36,807 nucleotides of DNA from Branchiostoma floridae (GCF_000003815.2 NC_049990.1:6996307-7033113), one strand, 5' to 3'. Counted from the first letter of the stretch, positions 8,301-20,852 are shown. The notes: a model not told the origin generated them from the letters alone. Numbers and translations: made by a program.

Positions 8301-9956
8301 TATGTTTTTGATTATTTTAGTAGAGCTAGCATTGACTTGAATACACCAACAATGCAAAAATCAAACAAATGGTTTACAATAAGATTAAGAGCCAAAAAGC
8401 GTATAAGCTCAATCCAAAACCAGACATTGGTTGAAGATTCGAAGGCCTGTTTTTAGTTACCCACTAACTTTATGTAATGAGCCTCCTCGATCGAGGCCGG
8501 CCGATGAGACCCTCCTCCCCTCCCCCGAAACTTCACACCTGTTGCCACACTCACCTGTGCCAGCCATCACGTACTGTTCTGGGACAGGTGCAAGGAGCTC
8601 GGAGTTACAATTGTTTCAAAATTCGGATGTTGTTGGTCTAAAAGTCGGATTCTGGAACAGAATGTTACCAAACTCGAGGCACAGTTACTACAGGGACTGC
8701 TCTAACTGCACTGGTTAACTACAAGGGTTCAAAGGGCGAACCTACTGTATAGCGCTAATTATTTGCATACTTTATCGCCACATGACTTACATTGTGGCTT
8801 ATTTTGTTTACTCTTGCACACAAACAGTTTTGACTTTCTTTTCAATACCTGCATAAAGCATGTTCATTTGGGTTTGATACTTTAAGAGAAAGAGTTTAAG
8901 TTTTTACAGTGATTGTTTTCATAGTAGAATTTACGGTATGCCCTTACGCGGTTGAACGACATTCGAGTCGTTGCAGGAACAAAGGTCAACCACAAACACA
9001 TGGCTTTGCTCATTGAGGGTATGGGTGACAACTTGAATATTGGATACTCTCATTGACTCACGTTGAGTGTCGTATGACGTCTGCTGTCCCAAAAAGAACT
9101 TTGCTAATGAAGTTCAATGTACAATGAGAGTGTGTCTGAAATAAAAAAAAGATCAATCTTTTTTTATTTGGCGGATGGCGTTGTTTATCACACATTCTCT
9201 CTAAAAGTAGAACGCCAAATAATTCAGATACAAACAATGCCACCCCATAGTTAAAAAAAGTAATATAATTCCAACTACATGACATTCGTAATTTCGTACC
9301 CTTCGTTAGTTCTTAAATTTAGCGTAATTCGTAGGTGCCAACTGAATTTAGCGCAAAGCGTTGTCGGGAAACTCCAAACAGACGCACAATGAATAATGAC
9401 AAATTATGAAATTGTGACACATTCTACAGGTATTTCGTTTATTTTTACACAATGACGATTAATAATGTGTAATCAATGCCTCATTTTTGGTTACATTTGC
9501 ACGTTTCTTAGAATGAAGTTTATGGTTTATTCCATCTTAGTCTAAACCTGGCATATCTGTTAATTGTTATGTCGCAGGGGGACTTTTAAATTTCTCACTA
9601 ACTTTTTTCACAACATGGGGAAATATTGGTGTTCTGATGTCTTTCGTCATAAAAAAACATGATGTAATTGTTTCTATCGTAAGAAAATATTAGAAAGGAA
9701 TAACTAAAACACAGCAATCGATTAACTTTAATGTCCCTCTAATATCCCTCCTTTTTTTTATCAATCACAACTTTTTAAAAAAGTGAGCCATTCCTTTATG
9801 ATATCATTCAATGACAATGGTAGATAGATATCAAGAATTGCTTAGATAAAGCAACATCTATGCTAAGATGTATATTGAAGTGAAAAGCGAGCATTTTACC
9901 ACAGAAAATTACCATATCGTTATTTTTTAATTTCGGGCAGGAAGGTGGTCTCGTCT
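8301..9956. other. Non-coding segment upstream of the RAB6 promoter
   Basis: No recognised gene. A + frame at 8571-8702 ends in a heptad-like peptide, ILEQNVTKLEAQLLQGLL, followed by a stop. It might be a decayed coiled-coil exon or transposon ORF, but nothing around it supports a gene. From about 9300 to 9950 the sequence is AT-rich and featureless. Confidence 0.4.
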
Positions 9957-9968
9957 TCTCACGTGAGA
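9957..9968. promoter_or_regulatory. Palindromic E-box TCTCACGTGAGA
   Basis: A perfect 12-bp palindrome centred on CACGTG, the core bound by Myc/Max, USF and MITF/TFE-type bHLH-zip factors. It lies about 220 bp upstream of the RAB6 ATG. Confidence 0.55.
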
Positions 9969-9980
9969 GCTTCCGCGCCA

Positions 9981-9988
9981 TGACGTCA
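9981..9988. promoter_or_regulatory. Consensus cAMP response element TGACGTCA
   Basis: A perfect 8-bp CREB/ATF palindrome within the CpG-rich promoter patch, 13 bp from the E-box palindrome. Full CREs near the start site are a known feature of many constitutive promoters. Confidence 0.65.
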
Positions 9989-10118
9989 CCTGGTGTCAGT
10001 GCGCAGGCGTAGGCCGAGCGAGACCCGGAAACGAGGCTCTGAACGTGGCGGCGGTGGAAGCTGCGGAAAGAGACGAGATTTTTGCTCGGCTGAACTTCAA
10101 GTTTTCTTCGCTTTTTAA

Positions 10119-12240
<2,122 letters not shown>

Positions 12241-12242
12241 GG

Positions 12243-12300
12243 AATGTTTGTTGACATTGAATTTTGTGGTAGGGAGAAAACGCAGTGTTCAAAACTGCCA
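12243..12300. repeat. MITE-family fragment
   Basis: The block AATTTTGTGGTAGGGAGAAA followed by a diverged AGTGTTC (about 12260-12290) recurs at 21576-21606, within a copy of the TACTGTAAA-ended MITE family. Only the internal part is recognisable here. Confidence 0.5.
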
Positions 12301-13398
12301 TGCTGGTTTATAATTATAGAGAAATTTGCAAACATGCAACTATCATAAACCTTTCCCTTTATTAGTTTAAGACTATGATGAATGTCTAAAAGAGGACATT
12401 ACCCCTACAGTTCAATTTCAATGGGGGCTTGGATGCTGCTAATGCTTTATGCTAAATTCAAGAAGGCTGTGGCTACGTGTTACTCTAAATCCAGGTGCAT
12501 GATATAATGCTATAATGTACATAAGATGCACTGATAATGCTCTGTGTTGAGTTTGAGCAGATTACATGGAATTAAAATGGATAATTACGCCCTGCGTAAA
12601 AGGTCACGTAGGCAGTCACACAGTCTTTTGATGTTTAGGTCAACTGTTTCCAAGACTAAAACAAACATTTTTTTTTATTAAACTTTATTTGTTATTGGGA
12701 TAATCTTTCAGTACATAAGTCAGTACATTTTCATCAATTGTAGGTACATGGTACATACATGATACATGAACAGTTTACTAATAATAAACAGTTCTTTAAT
12801 CGTTATACCGCAGTTCTCACATAATACGAAAAAACAAAACATGATATGAGTTACTCAGTAGTTCAGGTGTTTTCTTCACCTATCAATCATCGTTTCTATT
12901 TCATATCGTACAGGATACGGGAGGGTGGTTTTCTGAGCTTCTTCCAAGGAACACCATGTATTATTCAATACCTACAGGTGTTTACACTGAGTGTGTCATT
13001 CATCACTTGAAGATAGCGATCAAAATTAGAGACCTAATATCACTGATCCCCCTTTTATGGTGTGACAGAGAGTTATAATAATGTAGTGTCAGTATTTTAT
13101 GTACAGGTCTTTCTTAATATTCCGTGATTGAAAATCAGAATTTCTCAATCATGCTAATCTCAGTGACATGTATAGATTTTTATTTATGGGAAGCAGAAGT
13201 TGATATTAATGTAGACTCTAGTAGAGCAATTTGTTTTTATTTTTTGCTTTTTGTTTGTTTATAATATCAGTGAATTTGTTTGTTGCAAATAATTTTCTCA
13301 TGTGGAACAGCCTAAGCTCCTTGCATGTTCAAATGAAACTTTATAGCCTTGGGGTTGTCTGGAATGAACTTGACTTAAGTGACTTGTAATTGGTAAAC
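12301..13398. other. Intron 1, AT-rich, nothing recognised
   Basis: No element ends, RNA genes or coding exons seen. Confidence 0.4.
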
Positions 13399-13569
13399 TA
13401 CTGTAAATGAAGTTATTTTCAGTTGCACATGAGAAGGAAAAAGGAGATTTTCACTGTGTCTTAAAGTTCACAGTTGAAAACAAAGGCATATTCATGGTGC
13501 CATGAATGTGTGATTGAAAGGATGGACTGTGATAATAAAACCACCACAAAAATTTCAAGGTTTACAGTA
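13399..13569. mobile_element. Small MITE with TACTGTAAA ends (171 bp)
   Basis: The element begins TACTGTAAATGAAG and ends TTTACAGTA, giving an exact 9-bp inverted terminus including TA at each end. That fits TIRs of CTGTAAA flanked by a TA target duplication, as in Tc1/mariner-type MITEs. The interior words AAAACCACCACAAAAATTTC and GAGAAGGAAAAA recur in other copies. The + frame at 13474-13854 runs through it and is not a gene. Confidence 0.7.
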
Positions 13570-14400
13570 CCACATGCTGTAACATTCCAGTTCAGACCTG
13601 AAAGTTGTGAAATACAAGCTATGTGGGAAAGTCAATCTTGTCACCATATTGTATGTGCATGTGCCTCTTGTCTTATTGTAAGAACAGTTTTTGGACTGTA
13701 CCACCCTGATTGCTGTGGGGAGGGATATCCTTTTAGTTTAACATACAGCATACAAAACAAATTAACAACATGGAAAAAAATCTTATTTATGATATATTAT
13801 TTTGTGATCATATGCAAATACATATACGAAGATATACCAAACACATTCTTCTAACTTTTTAGTTTGATGTGCCTAACTAACTTATTCAAGTGAAATCATT
13901 AATTGTACACTGCTCACTGCTCATGGTCTTAAAAATGGCTAAAGGATGTTCTCTTTGAAATTACCTTTTGGCAAGTTTTGCTTGATTTTTTGATTGCATT
14001 CATGTGATGGAAAAACCCATGGTATGGTACATGTACGTTCTTTTACCAAGGGATGGGACGATTTAGAGATAGCGTGCAGCGACAGGAAGCTTCTAGAAGT
14101 TAATAGGTGCGTCAACTACAGTGTAGAGACATTGTTGGGCACCTGCCAAGGAAGGCTGCCTAAGGAATGACTACTTTTGTGACTGTAAGGTACGGTAATG
14201 GGCCACAGTATCATCCAGGTCTTAAAACCTGAAGATGGTGTCTCCCCCGTGTACTGCTATTAAGTGCGCCCATTGTGCGTGTATGTCGCTGTGCTTTTAA
14301 AGAACTTTTTGTGGGGGGTAGGATACGTTTGAACCTGAACCTTCCTGTTGCTTATAAGATAAATAACATACAACTTTGAATAAAAGCCAGACCAAACCAG
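13570..14400. other. Intron 1, nothing recognised
   Basis: No coding exon. One small inverted pair and unique sequence only. Confidence 0.4.
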
Positions 14401-14505
14401 ATCATGTTCCAAAGCAAGGGAAGTAGTTCAGACTTAAGAGTTGAATACCTTGAACAAGTCTGTTCACTACCTCAGACCATTGTGGTGTGTAGCACACAGG
14501 ACAGC

Positions 14506-14724
14506 AAGTTTCCTTGCATCGTAAATAGTTTCATCAGGTTGGTAGATCAATCAAACAAAGTCTTCGTCGTTTCGGATTTCACTGATTGTATAGTTCATAT
14601 TGCGCTGATAACGTTAGTATGTTTCATTTTGTACTGATGAAGGTGACAGACAGTCGCCGAAACGTCTACAGAAGAATAAAAAAATGTTGTGAAACGACGA
14701 AGACTTTGTTCGAAGTTTCCTTGC
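14506..14724 (+). mobile_element. Penelope-like element fragment with hammerhead motif
   Basis: A 20-bp perfect inverted repeat (14554-14573 AACAAAGTCTTCGTCGTTTC, and its complement at 14691-14710) encloses a hammerhead-ribozyme motif at 14627-14673. A direct repeat AAGTTTCCTTGC lies outside both arms (14506-14517 and 14713-14724). Penelope-like retroelements are known to carry minimal type I hammerheads in their LTR-like ends. No reverse transcriptase or GIY-YIG endonuclease frame is present, so this would be an end fragment or a small non-autonomous derivative. Confidence 0.6.
14627..14673 (+). ncRNA. Hammerhead ribozyme motif, type I, minimal helix III
   Basis: Core box CTGATGA is at 14634-14640 and box GAAA at 14659-14662. 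Helix II pairs 14642-14647 (GGTGAC) with 14653-14658 (GTCGCC): six pairs including one G-U, with loop AGACA. Helix I pairs 14627-14633 (TTTTGTA) with 14667-14673 (TACAGAA): seven pairs including one G-U. The predicted cleavage triplet GTC is at 14664-14666. Helix III is only A-U and C-G with no loop; its ACGT (14662-14665) is self-complementary, so activity would require a dimer. One extra A (14641) separates the core box from helix II, an oddity that could weaken activity. Confidence 0.65.
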
Positions 14725-14864
14725 TGTTTCAGTAGCAGGGTGTATTATTACAGGAAGGGCCTTCTATCCCTTCTCATTTAATCAATGTGCTTGAGGCACC
14801 CATTTTACGTCCCTTCCGAAAGACAGTTGCAGTCCTAACCAGTCGATTCGCGATTTTTAACCGG
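14725..14864. other. Intron 1 segment with short SINE-tail word
   Basis: The CATTTTACGTCC word near 14801, with neighbouring GAAAGACAGTTGCAGTCCTA, resembles the fragment near 2662-2690 and may be a decayed copy of the same repeat. Confidence 0.35.
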
Positions 14865-14915
14865 GAATATGCCGGGAAAAGAATATATGCCGGGAAAGGA
14901 ATATATGCCAGGAAG
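14865..14915 (+). repeat. Short tandem repeat, 3 copies of about 17 bp
   Basis: GAATATGCCGGGAAAA, GAATATATGCCGGGAAAG and GAATATATGCCAGGAAG follow one another directly. Confidence 0.85.
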
Positions 14916-15690
14916 CTTGTATGGGCTAGACGACATCGGGTTCCCATGTCGTTAATTCGCCAATGTTCCCAGAGAGGCCGGTGAAGGAGTCTATGAAACA
15001 GGCTGCTATCGGCTGAACTACATGTACATGGACTTCGTCAATAAGTCTGTATTGCTTGGCAAATTTAGTTGCTCTTTTGTGATATTTCAGGGCACTTCAA
15101 TTTATGTTGTGCGTCCAAGATGTTTCCTAAATGAACCTGAAGTTTTAGGTCAGGTGAACCAGTAATATACACCTATTTCCCCAAAGGAATTTCTAGGCCT
15201 GTACGAATAATGTAATCCTGTTCCGCAGTGTGTTTTCATTTCTTGGGAACTGTTTCCATAATTTGAGCTGGCCAGGAAGACCTTGTAATAACATCAGATA
15301 AATTAGATTACTGCTGTCAAGAAAAAACACCCTTGGTTTTGAAGTAAGACAGCCTGGAAGCCAGACTGTTTTCAGAGCCTACACAGGCCAACCTCTAGTC
15401 TAGGCTCTTAAAAAGGGCCAACATGCTCTAAAGAAAATTCTACACAACATAACAGGCCCCTCTGAAAAATGGATAATCATATTATTGAGATCGGAGTCTG
15501 GCATCCAGGATAGAAGCAGGAAAGTGTCCCACCTTGTTCCCTTGAAGTTGAACCAATGAAGATGATTAGCATTCTGAAAGACTGCTATTTTTTTTGTGGT
15601 ACATAGTTTTGCCATAGAATCTAGAAAAAGAGGTTTTTGTTGTGTTTCAAGTTTGCATTTAAAACAGTTGAGGGATACAGGTGTAATATA
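14916..15690. other. Intron 1, nothing recognised
   Basis: The antisense frame at 15400-15702 (100 codons) shows no domain and is treated as chance. Confidence 0.4.
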
Positions 15691-15711
15691 TTTTAGATGC
15701 AATTATTCTCG

Positions 15712-15775
15712 ATGGAGAGTTTACCGTGAAAATAAAGCTACTGCAAATATTCCAAGCTTTACGGTGTCAAACAAT
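15712..15775. repeat. MITE-like fragment
   Basis: GGAGAGTTTACCGTGAAAATAAAGC, written here in part, with AAATATTCCAAGCTTTACGGT resembles the terminal part of the TACTGTAAA-ended MITE family. It is degenerate and its boundaries are uncertain. Confidence 0.3.
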
Positions 15776-15822
15776 GATTTAAGCCAAGTGGCCGAACCAC
15801 TTTCAGTAGTCACATGACTGTA

Positions 15823-15969
15823 GGTTGACCTGACCTGGAAGAGACTGTTAGTTCAACCATGACATTTTAAGTGTTACAAGTATGCAAATGAGTCACAACT
15901 CTTTATCAAAAGGTCACATGATCATGGTATATTGTAGATGCCCCTAGGTTGCAGCTTGACCTGTGACCT
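15823..15969. promoter_or_regulatory. Cluster of nuclear-receptor half sites with a DR1
   Basis: TGACCTGTGACCT at 15957-15969 is, on the - strand, AGGTCA-C-AGGTCA: a perfect direct repeat spaced by one base, the site used by RXR heterodimers, HNF4 and COUP-TF. Within 140 bp there are also TTGACCTGACCT (about 15825) and TCAAAAGGTCACA (about 15906). It may be an intronic enhancer, or chance. Confidence 0.35.
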
Positions 15970-16049
15970 TTTTAATTGCTGTGTGAGTTTTGTAGCGAGA
16001 AGTTGCTGTTAGCCTGTGACAGTGTTTTTGTTTGGGTCCATTTGCTTCA

Positions 16050-16085
16050 AATTTTCAGCTTGTTTGCTTCATAAACAAGCCAAAC
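16050..16085. repeat. Short hairpin GCTTGTTT / AAACAAGC
   Basis: An 8-bp stem with a 7-nt loop at 16058-16080. No terminator function is implied in this context. Confidence 0.5.
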
Positions 16086-16111
16086 AGTGGGCTTCTTTGG
16101 GCATAAAGGTG

Positions 16112-16235
16112 GCATAATGGCCTTGTGGTTAGGGTTGTTGACTTAGGATCTAAAGGTTTTGGGTTTGAAACCCATAGTCAGGTCCCAATGTTTTGCCATT
16201 GGGAAATGCGCAAAAGGCGTAAGTGGCATTTTTGT
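16112..16235 (+). repeat. tRNA-derived SINE, copy A
   Basis: The tRNA-like head GTGGTTAGGGTTGTTGACTT leads to an anticodon-like hairpin and GGGTTTGAAACCC, a polymerase III B box with one change. It matches the copy at 21485 in order and spacing (TTGGTTAGGGTTGATGACTT, then GGGTTCGAAGCCC). The acceptor stem does not close, so this is a SINE rather than a tRNA gene. Confidence 0.65.
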
Positions 16236-17620
16236 TTGAAATTGACATATAAAACGGTTTTCTAAGAACGAAAACGGCTGTTTATGATGAGTTTCGTAGA
16301 CTCTGATGATACTGTAACTCTTTAAATGTTCGCAAATATTTTTGCAATCTGTCAATTATGTATGCATGACACCATGTATTTGAGTTTCCACTGTATTACT
16401 ACTGTACTACAGAATTTCAACAGTGAACTGCGAAAACCTCCTTATCCGTTTTCTCCCCAAAATGAAGTCCCTGCAAAAAATTAATCCACACAGGGCTCAA
16501 AAGACCATAATGACAATGGTTTCTGAGCAGATTTTAGTATGACCAGAAGATTAACACCTCCTAGATTCTGAGTGGATTAGGTAAATGTTGTCCGGTGCAG
16601 GTAATTTGAAATGTTACCTGCAACTGTGCAGATATGTTGAAGAAAGTATTTCAAGCCCTGCACAGTACTATTGTCTGTTCTAACTGCCATTTGGCCCCTC
16701 CTATCTTCCCTGGGACAGCTCTAATGCATCTGTTGTCTACCAATTACCAATCAATGCACTGGTAAGAGTTCATTGACCCTTCCCTTTTTGCTGCCATGTT
16801 GACGTTCTAATATCCTAAATGTAGTGGCAACTACCATAAGGCCACAGCAAGTAAATTTAATGTATAACATTGTAAGCAGACTCCAAATCTAATGAGAGAA
16901 TAAAAAAAAGCAACAAAATAGAGACCATATTATAACAAAAATTAACCAAGGCTTTTATTCTTGCATTCAAGAAGAATTAAAAGTGACACCAAAGTGGTAG
17001 CCTACTATTATGTTTTGTTCAATACTCTTTTGGTATATATTCAAGGCTTGGAATGAATTTTTTTTTTTACTTTTTATGCTTTTTTTCACATTACTGAGAC
17101 TAGATTTTGTTCACCCTGCAAAATATTGGTTATTACTGCAATGTTGAAAAACTGTCTGCAAGCAGTAGGTCGTCAGTGGCTATTTTGAGCTCTCTGATAA
17201 ATAATATTTCAAACCTCTAATACCTCACCCTACCTGCCCCCCTCCCCCAAAGTTTAATTGTTTTCCCCTTATCTGTGCTGTGTTGCTATTCTAATGTACT
17301 GTTTATGGTTCCCCAGGGTGTGATACAGGACCACCTGATCCATGTCCTATTTCTCCTGACCCAGGTAGTAAATATGCCAGCTTTATTGCATTCACTCTGC
17401 CAAGGGTGTCCCAAATCTTTGTCGTCCACTGAAAAAAAGTCACAAGTCAGCAAACTTAGTCTCAAATATAAAGTGCTACTCTTGTATGTAAAGTTTCTTC
17501 AACTTCTATAGAAATAAATCTGAAGTAGAGTAAAAATGAAAGATACGTACTGTTGAATCTGGCCGATAAATACATTAAAACAAAGTCAAGGTTTTTTGGT
17601 AATTTTACTATTGAACGTCG
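16236..17620. other. Intron 1 segment with one perfect hairpin
   Basis: Only TGCAGGTAA / TTACCTGCA, a 9-bp perfect stem with a 9-nt loop at 16597-16623, stands out. No coding exon is recognised. Confidence 0.45.
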
Positions 17621-17624
17621 TAAA

Positions 17625-17640
17625 TCTCTCTCTCTCTCTC
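17625..17640 (+). repeat. (TC)8 microsatellite
   Basis: Uninterrupted TC dinucleotide run. Confidence 0.9.
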
Positions 17641-19500
17641 GTCATAAGTTGAACTAGTACTTTATTATATCAATTAATATTGTACTACATTATCCAATCC
17701 ACAGAATGTGAATGCAACTTTTCATGTTTTGTTCTGTCTTAGCACCCAAATTCTACAATGCGTACAAATTACTACAATGCGTACATTATTTAAGATGGGG
17801 GGAGGGTAGATATGTTTCCACTTAATTTCAAAGAGTACAAGTTTCTGTTTGTAATTGTAATCTAGAAATAGTAGAAAATTGGACCCAAGTACAGGTAGCA
17901 ATGAACTATTTTTGTTGCAGTATAGATGTAAGAATGATGTTAGTTAAGTTAACTCATGGGATACCCATGCATAGTGCACCATGTCTCCCAGCATGCAATA
18001 GGATCTGTGAAATGTCTCTGTCTCTTCTTTCCCTTTCCAATGAGCCTTTCATTGACACTTGTATGCAAATTACGCAGCAGGAGTTGTTTTAGATGATATC
18101 ACGGCAGCCAACATGTTGACATCCTCTTTTAAATGTTTAATTAGGAAGGAGGAAGGTTATAGATGGTTGGCAGAAAGCCAGTCCGCAAGCTACCTGGGTG
18201 TGGTCGTAAATTCTGCAATGTCATATTCAAAAAGATATTGTTGGAAGGTAATAACATTGTACATCACATGTACTAGATTGGCTTGTTACTACACTGATAG
18301 TGATACGTCTAAAAATCCAAATGCAGGAAGATTTTGATATTTGTCACCAGTATGGGTAACAGCTTAATGTACAAAGACAGCTATCTTTTCTGTCAGAGGA
18401 CAATATTCACTTTTTGGAGTAGTGATATACCTAACCTAAGAATATTCGATGCACAACGTAAAACAGCGTTCCATTGTTGGATGCACAAAAAGTGCATATC
18501 CGTGCAATATTTCAAGCCTTACAACGTTAGTAACCATCTTTTGTGACAAGTGGATTAACAAAGACAACCATCGTCTATATCCAACTTTAACAGGGTTTCT
18601 GTGAAGTAGCCAAGAAAGTTTATTGCTTCCCTTGAACTCAGCTGTCTAGAGAACTGGCCACACCAGTTGCAAATTTTCTCCTCCTTTGGCAGGAAGCTGG
18701 CCACAACCCAAGATTGTGGGAGAAAGTTCTGGAAAGATTTTATCAGGCCCTGCATCTCAAGTAGCTACTTGTTATTCCGCCGCTTGGCTTGATAGGGTGT
18801 TTGATGCGGTAGATAAGGAGTTATCATAGGTCGCAGCCCCGTCCTCATTTTCTTAGAAACTAGTTATGCCCAGCCCAAGGAAGGTGATGAAGAAATACAT
18901 GTAAGATGCAAGCAGTGTTCCTTGAACCCGCCTTGGGCAGCTCATGTAAATTGGGGATCCTTAATTCTGTGGAACTGTATCTGATGCGGTGGAGCAGTAT
19001 TGACGTGTGCAGTATCTGAGGCAATGCTTGTGGCAAACAGTTGCGATTTAGAAGTAATTGATGGCAGGAACAATATTGTTAATAACTTCCTGAAACTTGG
19101 ACCTGATAAGGCTAGGACACAATTTGCCTACAGTGTGAGTGAACGTCCACCCCCCTCCCCACAAGGTATGCTTGCACAGACTAAGTGTTAGGAAACCTTA
19201 AAAACATTGTAACAAAAGATATTCGATGGACTTACAGAAAAAGACAGAAAATGAATGTTGCAGGTAATGTTGAATGTCACTTGTACGCAAAAAAGAAAGC
19301 TTTTCAAGTCCTGCTTCAAAAAGTACAAAACTTTTGTGTCCGCTGGTTACAAATGTAGATCCCTACATGGGAAGCTAGCCCTCCGGACAGCTCACAAAAT
19401 CCGAGGCACAGGCTGTTAATCCACATATGCCTAATCCTGCAGCATTAAGTATGAAGAATACTTCCTCTGGTACTGTCAGGCTGCCCTGAAAATGGTAGCC
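17641..19500. other. Intron 1, nothing recognised
   Basis: Several 60-90 codon frames occur on the + strand (17901-18546), but none has a domain or a consistent start and splice pattern. Confidence 0.4.
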
Positions 19501-19634
19501 TGGAGTCCAGCCTTCTTAGTAGTATCTTAGCTTTGGTCCACTCACGGTTGTCGCTACCCCGCTAACGTTACCTTTAATTGTTGGTGGGGTAGCGACTGTT
19601 AGGAGCAGACCAAAGTTAACAAGGCTGGACTCCA
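19501..19634. mobile_element. Fold-back (hairpin) MITE, 134 bp
   Basis: The sequence starts TGGAGTCCAGCCTT and ends with its exact complement AAGGCTGGACTCCA. Inner arms also pair, with gaps: CTTTGGTC with GACCAAAG, and GTCGCTACCCC with GGGGTAGCGAC. The whole segment would fold into one imperfect hairpin around a loop near 19562-19583. No clear target duplication was found. It could be a MITE or the precursor of a small hairpin RNA. Confidence 0.75.
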
Positions 19635-20080
19635 AGACTGGAAAAGCGTAGGGTGTGCCTGGTGATGGTAAGGCCACTATGCAGTTGCGCGAATAGTCCT
19701 GAGATTCTGCCCAAGGTCCCTATCTAGGGATGATGTTGCAGTTCATTTTTTACTTCATCCTATCTTGTTTGATAGAAATGTAACGGATGAAAATCTTTGC
19801 GGAGTTCATCCACAAGTTTGCCGAAGTGTGCTATGATTGGCATTTATTCTGTCCTCTTTACTGGTGGTGCTACTCTGATGGTATACTGCTCATGTGGGGA
19901 TAGAAATGTCTGGGTAACATTCACTGTAAATGTCAGCGAATAGTTGTTCAGAAGAGTTATGGCCCAACAATGGTGGAAGGGAAATTAGCAAAATGGCAAG
20001 TGTTGTCACTCGAAAGGACAAGGCAGGAATATGGCCTTTCATTATAACGAATAGATTGCACTTAATAAGGGCTTTTGTGT
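19635..20080. other. Intron 1, nothing recognised
   Basis: No gene, element end or repeat that I could identify. Confidence 0.4.
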
Positions 20081-20086
20081 GCAGGG

Positions 20087-20113
20087 ATTATTATTATTAT
20101 TATTATTATTATT
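20087..20113 (+). repeat. (ATT)9 microsatellite
   Basis: Nine uninterrupted ATT units. The run of tyrosines at the end of the + frame 19930-20115 derives from it. Confidence 0.95.
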
Positions 20114-20344
20114 GAATAAGTTGTGGCTAGCATCGGCTTATAAAAGGCTGGAAAGCAGGAATTTAGCTCAAGTGCACCAACGATGATGGGAGCAACATTA
20201 AGTGCATTTTGTTGATGTTTTGCACAAATATAAAGTCACATTATGAAGTGACTTTTAGCACAAGCATCAGTATTGATGAGAGCCTGGCAGCTGCTTCAGT
20301 AAGGAACTTGTGATAAGCTAGGTCACAGTTTGAAGTGCACATGT

Positions 20345-20563
20345 AGAGTGTGATGCATTGTGGGTAATATGTCAAAGTTGACGGCACCAGACGGCTATTC
20401 TATTTATACGTATGTCAAAGAACAAAATGAAAAAATTGAAAAATCTATAATTATAGCCTACACTGTAACTTCGTCACTTGGGAATAAGAAAAAACCTGCC
20501 ATCCCTCTGTCTTGTCCATTTGGAATATGGCGTAAAATATAAATGACTTTCCCCATGTTTGTA
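20345..20563 (+). repeat. Direct repeat of about 215 bp, copy 1
   Basis: Matches 20853-21064 with an offset of 508 falling to 501. Well-conserved blocks are GCATTGTGGGT, ATGTCAAAGTTGA, TCACTTGGGAATA and a nearly identical 3' part from CCTGCCATCCC through TATAAATGACTT. A short + frame through copy 1 does not survive in copy 2, so it is unlikely to be coding. Confidence 0.9.
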
Positions 20564-20637
20564 TCCAAGTCAGTTTGAAAGGAACCTTCTCCCTGCTGCT
20601 TAACCATGTAACCAATACAAATTTAGCACTAAAAGGT

Positions 20638-20806
20638 TACTGTAAATGCAGAAACTTTCACGGTAGTTTAATGTTCGCGGTTTTCGCTGTGGTCGTTTCA
20701 CCGTGAACATAAAACCTTTGCGAAGATTTTTCCATGGCAGTAAGAGACTACAGTTCATGGTGCTCCCGCAAATTTAAAACCACCGCGAAAAGTCCCCTTT
20801 TCTGCA
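20638..20806. mobile_element. MITE of the TACTGTAAA family (169 bp)
   Basis: Left end TACTGTAAATGCAGAAA. The right part is AAAACCACCGCGAAAAGTCC, then TTTTCTGCA, pairing with the left end as long imperfect inverted repeats: GCAGAAA and a CGCGGTGGTTTTA-like arm. Internal GTTCGCGGTTTTCGC / TTTCACCGTGAAC words add further fold-back potential. It lies between the two copies of a direct repeat. Confidence 0.75.
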
Positions 20807-20852
20807 ACGGCGAGGTGACAAACAATTGTCAAGTTGGGATGCAAAAGTAGCA

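Noticed and set aside
13474-13854. 126-codon + frame, Cys-rich
   Set aside because: Its first third lies in a MITE, and the remainder has no domain or splice support.
14404-14637. 77-codon + frame upstream of the hammerhead, a possible element protein
   Set aside because: It crosses one arm of the inverted repeat, ends within the ribozyme helix I region and has no RT or endonuclease motif.
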